Assembly (NCBI GenBank): GCA_949775045.1 | Contig: OX459100.1 | Coordinates: 16,361,396-16,425,395 of the forward strand | DNA: 64,000 bases | Source: Metridium senile | Lineage: Eukaryota > Cnidaria > Anthozoa > Actiniaria > Metridiidae | Direction: 5' to 3' | In this document: one piece after another, positions 28,301 through 40,300 of the stretch | Layout: every line of letters starts with the position of its first letter | Numbering within the stretch: the stretch's first letter is position 1 | The notes under the pieces: generated by a model | The model's input: the letters and a program-made list of their open reading frames with translations, nothing else | Database searches by the model: none | What the model was told of the DNA's origin: nothing | Translations under genes and position numbers: made by a program

Positions 28301-31300
28301 ATGTTGGCAGAGCTGGATGACCTAGATTCTAACTCAGGTTGGGTACCGTTTTTCCAAGTGAGTATTTTCCGCATCATTTGACAGATGTGATTAACGTAAC
28401 TATACTTTATATTACTTTCGTTGCTCTCCAACTGATCAGTTACGTTTTTGACTAACGTTTGTTTCTTCAAACCCATCAATATTAAACACTTTTTCACCTC
28501 AAATCTTTATCTTAATCTCGTAGAAACTAAATTGGATAGCCAAGGAAAATGCCGCCTCACAGAAGATCGCTAAACTGCCCGACAATCGCCAATACAACAG
28601 ATATCGCGACGTTTTGCCTTGTAAGTTGTCGTTTCCGCTTTGCTGTACGTACGCGACCCTTGTGACACTGACAGTGAACGACCAAAATTGACGAAATTTA
28701 AATTGTGCACAGTTGTTTTCTCTCAAAAACCACTAAATAAACAACTCTGTTTCTTTATTTTATTCCAGATGATCATAGTAGAATTATATTAGATGCAAAG
28801 GATGGTGGACCAGACTACATAAATGCAAGTTTGGTCGAAGTAAGTTTATCTATGAAAAGTCGATTATAAACTCGTTAGATAAGGTCCTTTTCTCTGAGAA
28901 TTCTCTCTTTTTTTTCGAAACGAAAGAGCAAATTGTATTATCGTTTTCATCAAAATTATATTCAAACTTATATTGAAACAAATTGAAATTGAAATATTAA
29001 ATTCAGCCATTTTTGTAAAGGGATGTGAAGGTGCAAGTTCACAAAATTACTTTTTTCAAATTAACTTCTGTCAAATCTAATATAATTTTTTCTCTTTTAC
29101 TAATGCTGAAAACATCAAAAACGTTATGGGAAATGTGGCTTATTTTATCTAAACCTTTCAGACCTTTTACATAAATCTGTACTTTTTTGTTAGGGGGTGT
29201 GTTTGAAATCAACTTTTGGTTGTAGTGATAATATCTTTAGTCTTGTGGAAAATAATCGAGATTTTAACTTGATAAAGAACCAGAAACGCCTACAGAATCA
29301 AATAGTATTAAAAATTCATAAGAAAAAGCATACACAAAAAATAAATTTGAATATTTTAAGATATAGTTAATGTTTTTTTAATTACAATTCTATTGTAAAT
29401 GTTATGTTTGACAGTTGAAGTAATTTATGCCCAACTTTTTTGGGTTACTGAAAGTTCCCTCAGTTTCTTGCCTCATATAATAAGGCACTACTTCAACATT
29501 ATTTGAAAACAAAAGATTATGTATAAATCAAGGTGTTGATATTCATTTACTTGTACACTGTAGATGTTTGACAAAATTGTAATTTGTGTACTTCCTGACA
29601 CTGTTTTTAAATAATCTTTCGTCTCTTAAACACAATTGGGCCAACTCAATCTCCCATTAAAACAGTTTTTGTGGAAATATCTTTGCTCACTTTTGAGTGC
29701 CTACTTACAGAAACTTCCAGGTTAATGTAAAATGCAGACAAAACAAAAAATTGTATGAATATGAACTCAAACTTGAAATGTCTTGAACACTCTTGTATGT
29801 TGGAGGAATAGCTATAATTTCAATAATAGAGTGAACTTCATCTGTACTTGTGTTGAGAACAATACAAAAACTAATTTTTGAAACATTTATTCAACTTTGT
29901 GATGACATTACTGCAGTTAACGTTCACTATCACACACAACAACTAAACCTTAATTCAAACACAGACAAAAAATAGAGTTTTGGTACCGTAGACGTCATTC
30001 AACAAGGCTTGAAATACCTGGTTGCAAATGGCCAAATTTCAGGCCAAAATTAATTGACAGTCAAAAATCATTATGAACTGCCAAATGGAATTCAAAATTG
30101 CAGTCAAAATTTAGAAGTGTCAGGCAAAATTTTGTTCCTATTTTGAGCCCTGCATAATCAACTGCATTTCTAAAACTTCACTTTTCTAGTACTGATGGTC
30201 TATTTGATAAAAGGCGTCTTTGCACAGGCTATTAAAGCCTAGGCTCAGATTTCAGCCGTTGGGGTTTCGTGCGCCCGCGATACTCTCCCCACTAACGGCT
30301 GGGCGCATCGGCTTAGCATTGTTTTTCTCAGCCAATCAGCGATTTGCCCCTCGAAAATCGAGGGGCATAATATTAATAAATTAAACTTCATCGTGAACAT
30401 AATGGCGGATAAGAGTGACTTCGAAAGTGCTTGTTCAAATGCTTTGAAATCGTTTGGTTTCGAGAAATCTAAGGATATTCAACGAAGGAATAAGTAAAAG
30501 GCAAAGATGTTTTTGTTTATCTACCGACTGGCTCAGGAAAATCATTGATTTTCCAAACAGCGCCGGCCGCTTGTAAGGATCCATTGTTTTGGTTATTTTA
30601 CCTTTGGTTTCTCTCATGAGAGACCAAGAGAACTTAACATCCAAAGACATTAAGACTGCCTTGATAGGCCAAGAAGAGGATGGCGAATGAGTAATATGCT
30701 AAACAACTACGAAGTTTTCATTTTAAATTACGGCGGTGATTGTAAGTTGTCATTTGTATCGAAACTCGTAATTTTCGTCTTTATTACTTGATTTTTTTTC
30801 TCAATAAACCTAAAATACACAGCTATATTCTTAGAATAACTACATTTAAATCCAAAATGTTTACTTTCAAAATTAAAACTGGTTTATTATTCGCGGTTGT
30901 AACATATACTCAAGCGGCTCTCTAAACGAGTCAACAATGTGACTAATGTGTATCGAAACGACTCTAGCTGTAATCATCGTCTTTATTGCTTGAATTTTTT
31001 CTCGATAAACCTTAAATACACAGCTATATTCTTTGAATAACTACATTTAAATCCAAAATGTTTACTTTATTATGCGCGGTTGTAACATATACTCATGCGG
31101 CTCTCTTAACGAGTCAACAATGTGTATCGAAACGACTCTAGCTGTAATTTTACTTCTTTATTGTTTGATTATTCTTAAAATCCTATAAAAACGGACTATA
31201 TACTTGGAATAAACAAAACGTTTACCATTGAAATAGCTTTTGCGCTGATTTGTCTCGATCGTTCTTTTGACAAATAACATACCCGATGGAATTGCTAAAT

Positions 31301-34300
31301 GATATGCAGGTTTTGCTAAGAGTTGTTTCGAATTGAATTCGAATCATTTGCAAATTTTAATAAAAGACCTTTTGACAATCAGGCCGTTGGAAAGTTTATT
31401 TACATTAGCTTACATTTCAACAAATTTTATTTCCATTTCCGTTTTTTTATGCTATTAGCATAATTACGTCACGGACATGCGCGACACGTTTCGAAGCCGA
31501 TGCGCCCAGCCGTTACGGGGGAGAGTATCGCGGGCGCACGAAACCCCAACGGCTGAAATCTGAGCCTAATTAAAGCCTCGATCTGTTGTAAAAATATTCT
31601 CAAATTCCAAGCCAACCACGGGAAAATGTTATCACATAACAATAGAAAACACATATAAATTCACTCTGAATCAAGATCATCCCTGTGCAAATGCACCTTT
31701 AGTGAAATTGTACAGCAGTGCTACATTTAGTTAACATGAAACTGGAGTATTCAAAACTGAGATGGCTTTTTTGGATCTTAATTTTATTTTAATTTTATTT
31801 TTTACAACATATTCCAAAAAGCCCAACATGTACAAAATATCCTTGCTTTTCTTAATACCTGTTATTCTTGCCTAGGGAGACCATTTCCTATTTTTCTTTT
31901 CTATAATAATTAGAGTTACAGTGCGAATCACAAAACCGTGGGCACCTAGAAATATTTAAAAAATCGTTTTTTGTTCGTTGAACAACTCAGAAATTACTAT
32001 ATCATGCCAAGAAGTTTGACTGATGTGTAGTATGATAAACATTTTGTAGTTAGAGTTGTTTGTGAGTTGGTATACAAACAATAAACGATTTCTAAAATAT
32101 TTCTGGGTGTCCACGGTTTTTTGATTCGCACTGTAATAAAAGATCACTCGATAATATTCTGTGCCAAATTTAATATTGAGGTGTTGTTTTATCCCTTTAC
32201 CTTCTTTAAAAAAATATCAGACACAAACTTTTACCAGCTGGTAATATCAATCTACATATTTTGAAATAAAATGTTTATTTGACATATAATTTATATCACT
32301 TGAAAATAGTGCCAAATTTAATATTGAGGTGCTGTTCGATTCCTCTCCTTTTTTTTAAAAAAAATAAAAATATCAGCAGACACAAACTTTCACCAAATTT
32401 TGAAAAAATAATGTTTATTTGATATATAATTTATTTAAATGTCTGTCACATCTTTTCATACAATTTTCACTTTTTCTACAGTACTAGATATTGTTCCTTT
32501 ATTTTTGTTTTGTTTTAATTTTCACTTTTTTGTTTGAATATGATGCATGATTTTTGATTTCAAAAATACAAAATATTTTCAACAGTATGGTGTGTGTTTC
32601 CTGTTATTGATGGATGTACATTTTACCATTAAGCCATGTGCTTTTATAACTTCATGTTGTATAACACTATTGTACTATTTGACCAAGGGGCATTTGAACA
32701 GGGATATAGCCTTGATACAGAGTAAATTAAAATGTGTTTTCTATTGTTACAGTGCGAATCACAAAACTGGGGGCACCTAGAAATATTTTAGAAATCGTTT
32801 ATTGTTCGTTGAGCAACTCAGAAACAACTACATCACCGCAAGAAGTTTGACTGATGTGTAGTATGATAAACCTTTTGTAGTTAGAGTTGTTTGTGAGTTG
32901 TTCAATGAACAAAAAACGATTTCTAAAACATTTCTGGGTGCCCACGGTTTAGTGATTCGCACTGTAAGCCTCAAAATATAAATTATTATGTTTCCATGCT
33001 TTGCTTGCAATAGCGACTTTGGAACTAATACAATCTCGAGCCCAGCGTCACGTCTGGCTTTTTGTCAGCGGTCTTATGGCGCCCGACATTAGACTCTGGG
33101 GGAACGGAATTTTCAGCTCCGATTTTGGAGTTCCGGTTTCTATTGCGCATGCTTAGTTAATATTATAATGATCTGTGGGTTTGGGCATCCTGTGTTACTT
33201 AGTACGTTAATGACATTCAAAATATTATTGACCTAGTAGCATTTTAAATATTTTCTAAGCCAAAATAAAAACATTTTCCTCACTAATGAAACATTTAAAG
33301 TTTAGGAAGGTTTTTTAACGGCCATCAGGGTTTATATAATGATATAAAAACGCGTCTAAATCTCCTTCAATTCAGATCACTTTAGCCGTCGATTTATTTA
33401 TAGTTTTCCAACGGTTATTAGTTTGCTTTCGTGGTACGATTGACCTTTAGTAAATAACTGGATGTCAGAGGAGTATTTTGTGTGTATTGGTGTATTCTAA
33501 TTTGCTTCGCGACTCAATAATCATCGCTTAACTTAGGATAACTTAGCGGCGATACAATATCTCTTCGCTTCGCGACTCGTATATTTCATAAACGACGATA
33601 TTTAATATTCTATCTAGTATTAAAGAACCGTTGACGTCGTATTACATGTAATCGCAAAATTTACATTTTGAATGTACATTTGTTTACATGATGGACCAAT
33701 CAGAGATTTTACTTCGTCTGTTTCCGGTCTGACCATTGTATTTTCAAGGGCCAATCAGCATAAGCAGAGAATTCCGGTCCCCCAGAGTCTTACGTTACTC
33801 GGCTGGCCAAGAGGAACGAAGGCTCGGGGTTCGAGATTGGAACTAATAGTACCAGATACTAATTAGCATACATGTTTACCGTTATAAGAATTTCTAGGAG
33901 TTGCATGTGTTCAAAATATTACATCAGTTCTGAGTAAGAATAAAAAATAAGAACAATATTGCAGAAATAATGACAAATTAACACTGGTACATTAGTGCCA
34001 AATCTCCCTTTGTTTCGGTAAATCGGAAAACCCTAATAGACCTTCCTCAATTCACTTGGATGATTACAAAACAATGGTTTTAAGTCGAGGTTTGCCTTGG
34101 TAAATAAAAGAATCAAGTTCAGTCTCGACTTCGGCCGAATTCTGTAAAAGTGTATTTGCAACATTTGAATATTCTTCAATTTCTTTTTCTTGTCCGTTGT
34201 TTGAATACACAGGTAGACCTTTGTTCTGACTTATAAATTTGTGTTTTTCAAAACATGTGTAAATATTTTGATGTCCCCTAATGTTTTGCTCTGTTCGTTG

Positions 34301-37300
34301 TTTGAATACACAGCTACAATCATGTGCAAAATTGTTGGGACATTGTCACAGTTTTATCAGCGCTTTTGTTTTTTACATTCTACAGCAGTTCTCAGTCACA
34401 CGTGCACCGCTCGCATAAAAAGCACCGCTATAAAACGTGAAGTTGGTGGACGTCAATCAAATTGTGTTTACAAGAAGCATGGTGTTTTTACTTCAGTCGG
34501 GCTGCGAAACATGTCTGAATCCGACGAAGAGGTTGTTGTAGGAATTCAGACATGTTTCGCAACCCGACTGAAGTGAAAACACCATACGTCTTGTAAACAC
34601 AGTTTGATTGACTCCACCAACTTCACGTTTTATAGCGGTGCTTTTTATGCGAGCGGTGCACATGTGACTGAGAACCGCTCTAAAACTCAACATTGATACG
34701 GGGAGAGGGGAAATGGAAAAATGATGTTGAAATATTTTTCATGTAAAAAAAAAAATTTCCCAAGGTATTTTGCACATCATTGTAGGCCTCTGTTGTTTCT
34801 TAAAAATTAAAAATTTGTGTTTTACCATAAATGTGTAAAAATCTATATATGAATGTTTCCCAATTTTTTGCCTTGGTTGGTTGTTGCTTGAACTAGATAG
34901 ACCTTTGTTGTGACTTATAAATTTGTGTTTCGATCTATAAATGTGTTTATTTTCTTGATCCGTTTTTCCTTCTACAAATGTTTATCCTGTCTTGTCGTTC
35001 ATGTTTCACTATTCAAGTTAATTAATGTTTTGCGTTTTTGCATAAGGTGCCATCTGTTGGTAGGCGGTATATATTATGTCAAGGTCCATTAAAGCACACA
35101 TCAGCTCACTTCTGGCAGATGGTATGGGAACAGAAATCCAAAGCTATCATCATGCTGAACAGAGTCATTGAGAAAAATCAGGTTTGTTTAAATAATAGCT
35201 ACAGAGCTCAAAAAACCAAGTCAAATTTTATGTATGGCAGGCATAAACAATAGAGTACAAAAAATAATTATCGCCTTTAACACTTTTTGGTTGCCAATTT
35301 CGATGGACAATCAAAAAGACATTCACACTCCAAATGTGACGAGAATCAGTCAAATAGCAGCTGAGATATGGCCACTTGAATATATAATTTCTCCATACAA
35401 ATCAAGACCTGGGGAAATTATATATTCATATGGCCATATCTCAGCTACTATTGGACGAATTTTGGTCAATTTTGTACATTGTTCATTAATTATTCATGAG
35501 TTTTTTAAGTTAATTTATAAAAGAAACATATTTAGGAATCCACAAGTTTGAAATCTTGTTTTGTTTTTATTTTGTCCAGATCAAATGCTACCAGTACTGG
35601 CCTTGTGGAGAGGAAGTTGGTCACACTAGTGTCTTAGAATTTGGAAACTATAGAATTACTTTGATAGATGAAAATATGAGTGAATTTTTTACTGTAAAGA
35701 CACTTGAATTGTATGATATCGAGGTAAGAATCTCTTAAAACAATATAAATCAAGAAAAAGAATAATGATAATAATAGTGGTGATAGGAATGATGATGATG
35801 TTGCACTCGAGTGAGAAGCCCTTTGCGGGGAGAGAAATGGACCGTAGGGGAGTAGAACAAGACTAAAAACGGCTGCAGGGGAGACTAGCAGGTGCAAGGA
35901 CGTGTTACAAATTTTGCATGTTTTGGGCTTCCTGTGTTAGGGTTCTCATGGTTTGGGCTTCCTGTGTTAGGGTTTTTATGGTTTGGGCTTCCTGTGTTAA
36001 TGTTCTTGTAAGCAACCATCTCTCGTAAGCGACCACTTTCTCTTGATCCCTGGGTGGTCGTATACAAGAGAGTCAACTGTAGTTAATATCTAAAATTAAT
36101 ATACATTGAAGGCTTGCAACCATTCCCAGGAGAGTGAATTGAACAAAAGAAATGGCAGCCTGTTGTTGGTCTTGACACTAGAAAACCATCACTGTGACTG
36201 GTAGTACTTTTGTTCAAATTCGCTCTCCTGGGAATGGTTGCAAACCAAGAAAAAGATAGAGTTACTGCAATATGTTTCTGTTCTGGTTTCAGAGAGACGA
36301 AATGAGAACTATCTTTCATTATCATTATCTTCACTGGCCAGATTTTGGGGTACCAAGTTCTCCTGCTTCATTTTTATCATTTCTCTTTGAAGCTCGCGAT
36401 GCTGGTGTATTGTCCAATGATGTTGGGCCGGCTATTGTTCACTGCAGGTATAAAACACCACATGTCAGCCAATCTTAGGGGGAAAGGGAGGGGGTATGGG
36501 AACTTTATTTGGAATTGTCCATACCATTTACAAATTTGTATGGTTTTTTTGAAGTCTCTAGTCAAATTCTAAAGAAAATGTTACACTGTATATATGTATA
36601 TTATTAAAACCATCACTCCCCATCGGGGCTTTTCCACGAGGTTCGCTCACACTCACAACCGCTACATTCAATATTTACAACACACAACTTTGCTTACATG
36701 TTGATTTTTGTGGAGGGAGGAAAACCGGATAACCCGGAGAAAAACTCTTGTGGCATGAGAGAGAACAACGCATCAAACAAACTCTATTCACTTGTCGCCC
36801 AAGCCGGGAATCAAACCCAGGCTACAGTGGTGAAAGGCAAATGCTCTCATCGCTAGGCCACTCACGTACACCACTGTGAAGGCTGAGGTCGATCGAGGAG
36901 AACTATCAAATGGTCTGTTGGTCTGTGATTCAAACATCTATCACGTGGCTGAAGAAATTTTGAGCCAAAGCTCAAAAACACCACTGGAAATTCTAACCTT
37001 TTTTTGTTTGTTTTAATGACAGTGCTGGTATTGGGAGGTCAGGTACTTTTGTTATGGTGGACTGTATTCTAAAAGAGGTACAGTATAACAACTAATTGAA
37101 AAAAAAACTTATCATGTTTGAAACTTATATCATAGTTTGTAGGTCATAGAAGAGGAGACAGAAGTGGTGGATGTGATTTTAATCAAACAATACACTTTCA
37201 ATTCCACTTCAATGGTCTCCAGCCTTGGTCGTGTCTGGCTAGCCTTATACACCTAATCCAAAAAACGTTGTCTGGTCCGCCGCACAGTCCTCGCGCCAAG

Positions 37301-40300
37301 ACTGTGAAAGATATTGGTTATATCTAATCAGTAATTAATTTATTTGCATGTTCACACTCTAGTGTGGTACTTTTTTCAACGAAGTAGTGTTGTGCCTACT
37401 TTTATTTTCTTGTTTTATCACTCTCATCAAAATATTCACTGTGTTTTCCTTCACAGGCTTGGCGCGAGGACTGTGCGGCGGACACGACAACGTTTTTTGG
37501 ATTAGGTGTATACATATGAAAACTCCATTGTGTTTCAATGTGAACATAAATCTAGCCAGTCAAGAACAATAGTTATGAAAAGTGGACACCATATTTCAAT
37601 TCATTCTATATTACATGTTTTTTATTAATTAAAACTAATATGTGAAATAAAAAACACCCCCCCCCCCCCCAACGGAGGAAATTTTTTATTGACCCTCCTA
37701 CCCCCCCCCCCCCTTCCTATTTCCAATTTTGGGACAAATGGGGAACCCCACCCCTGAAATTTTTGCGGGAAAAAATATTTGCCGAAATGCGCAGTTGGAA
37801 TTTAAAAATTCTTCGCAATTTAATTTACATTACCTAAGCGTTAATTGAAATTGGGGTTTCCTGTGGTATTTTGTTTGGTTGAGCCTGGAGACTAAAGCGG
37901 CCATATTGATTTTGCTTTGAGTATCACTTTGCATTTTTCCTTAACTTTTTCTTTCATCTATTGCCCCCAATGAGAGAAAAATCTCATGATTTTGAAAAAT
38001 GCGTTTTGTCCATGAACATCTTGCACCAAAATCAGTAAAAGATAATTAATTAATTTACTTTACTTTACATCTATGGCAAATTAATTGACCTACAAGATAG
38101 AAAAAAATTACTTGAAACGCCTATAACTAAACTAAATTGATACAATCTTATTAAAACTTTTTTTCCATATTTTATCAGGTTCAGAATACTAAAGATTTAA
38201 ATGGTGTAAATGTCAAGGAGAGATTATTAGACATACGTAAATACAGACTAGGATTGATACAGACCCCAGATCAGTTAAGATTTACTTACGCTGCTATCCT
38301 TGAGGGCACTAACATGCTGCTACCAGATGTATATGAAAGGGCCTTGGATACATTTATGGCAACAAGAGGTGAGTTGCCACGCAAGAAGCAAGGATGGCAC
38401 AGTTGGTTAGTGTGCGGCGTTCTGTGCGAGTTTGATTCCCAGTGACCTCACATCCTTGTTTCAACTTCTCTTCTTTCCGTGTAGCTTTAATTAGCTTTAA
38501 ATACCTGTAAAACGGACCACTGATGCAGAGAGGGAAGTAAAATGAGCACACAGTCAGCTCTCTGCAAGATCAGCTTCAGGTGAAGGGACCTCCGACATAA
38601 AATACTATTCATTATTGGAACATGGCTCCCATATAATCACCACGATTGCTGAGTTCGTCAGGATCGCAGATGATCTCAATCATGTCTTTTTTCATGTATT
38701 TAGTGGACTTATACATTCTGATTTGTTTTCCAAAAGGTGAGGTAGAAGAAGAAGAAGATGATGAAGAACCTCCACCACTTCCACCACCCCGCAAACGCCC
38801 AGAAGAACAGACAGATAATGTAAACAAGAAAAAGAAAAAATCTGAATCCCCTGAGACTACTAAAAAAGGTAAAAATAAAAGAAGACTTTCCTGGAATGTA
38901 AAAGGGCTTTTCAAAGGCAAAAAGGATGAAACAGGCAAAAAGAAAGGTATTTTAGAATTATACAGCCTGCATAGCAAGCGTTTCTTTTGGGTAGATAGGA
39001 AAAGTAGTTTTGCGATAGCTGTGTTACTGATAGGCCGCACAAGACAAGTGCAAAAAAAAAACTGGAGGAGAGGGAGAGGAATGAAGGAAACGCTTGCTAA
39101 CAAACCTCTGTCTTTTGAAAACCTGTGTTCGTCCAGCAACGCAACTTGCTGATTGGTGCAGCTATATACCTACTGAAGCATTGTGAGCTATCTTTGACAG
39201 AAAGCGACGATCACTTGCGAAATCGATACATGACATTTTGTTACTAGTTCATATTTCAAAGTTTCAAAGAATATCTCATCATATTATTTAGGAGCAGTTC
39301 TCAAGGCAGAACAAAAACAACAATAAAAAACCTAGTATTTGGACAAGATTCTGTTGGTTGACCTACAGGGTTTAGCAGGATAGTCGAAGCTCAGCACTTT
39401 TGAATCAATACTTAATCTGCTCAACAAGAAAGGACTTGAACATTTAAATTGAAGCAGTTCAGATTCTGTTTGCAATTGTTTCGGCAGAAGAACAACAGTC
39501 ATAAACTCAATAAACTATCTGTTGATAATTACTAGCTATTCTTTGTAAATACTATCATTGACAGCTTCGTCGGCTCTCTGGAAGATTAGCCTCAGGTAAA
39601 GGGACTCCCGACGTAAAATACTGTTCTTTACGTAACTTTATCAACTATTTAAAAACTATTTAAAAATTGTTTTGTACAATTATTTGCGTTTTGATTCAAG
39701 ATTTTCTATCTCTAACGGCTAGAAATGAGAGTATCTGATATCTGTTTGCATTTAAAACTGCTGATCAATGAGTGCCGAGCAAATAGCTGTTAGAGGCAAA
39801 GGGTTGGTTTTACAAAATCCTTGGGTTTGTTAGCAAGCGTTTCATCCTCTTCCCCCTTCACCTCCTCCACTCTTAATTTTTTTGCACTTGTATTAGGTTT
39901 GGGGCGGCCACATAGGTAACACAGCTATCCCAAACACCCTTGTCCTGTTTCCCCTAAAAGAAACGCTTGCTACGCAGGCTAAGAGTAGTATAGTTAGATA
40001 GTTGTAGTATGTGTCAGCTGAGAAGAGTGTAATGTAGTAAACTAGAAGTGTAGGAAATTTAAGAAAACTGTAATGTAAAAAGAAGAAGAAAAGACTATCC
40101 TAGAATATATATCTATTTTTTGATCGATTTCAATAGTCCCCTTTACAGTTTCTTATGCCATCTTCAAAGGTAGCCAGGCCTTTGCATTGAAGTGAGACGA
40201 ACGCTGAGCTTGCAACGATAGAGACACATGAATAATTGTCCAACAAGGTGTTAAAAGGTCTCTATCATTGCAAACTCAACATTCGTCTCGCATCAATGCA

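Larger units (their letters stand above)
30240..31568. mobile_element. MULE-like element with 9-bp target duplication
   Basis: Inverted repeats of about 75 bp start TAGGCTCAGATTTC and end GAAATCTGAGCCTA. They are flanked by the perfect 9-bp duplication ATTAAAGCC at 30231-30239 and 31569-31577. A 9-bp duplication and long GC-rich TIRs in an AT-rich setting fit Mutator-like elements. The 1.33-kb interior holds a broken RecQ-like helicase fragment and a tandem repeat. It has no transposase, so it is non-autonomous. Confidence 0.8.

Noticed and set aside
34241..34693. Two open frames with a shared peptide on opposite strands
   Set aside because: Both are read from the arms of one hairpin MITE.
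35918..36007. Repeat with regular 30-bp spacing considered as a CRISPR-like array or telomeric repeat
   Set aside because: Only three directly adjacent units without spacers, in an animal intron. The TTAGGG strings occur once per unit and are not a telomeric tract.
38612..39139. 175-codon minus-strand open frame
   Set aside because: It is the antisense of PTP exon 9 (Ser-rich from acidic codons) and of a TIR element arm.
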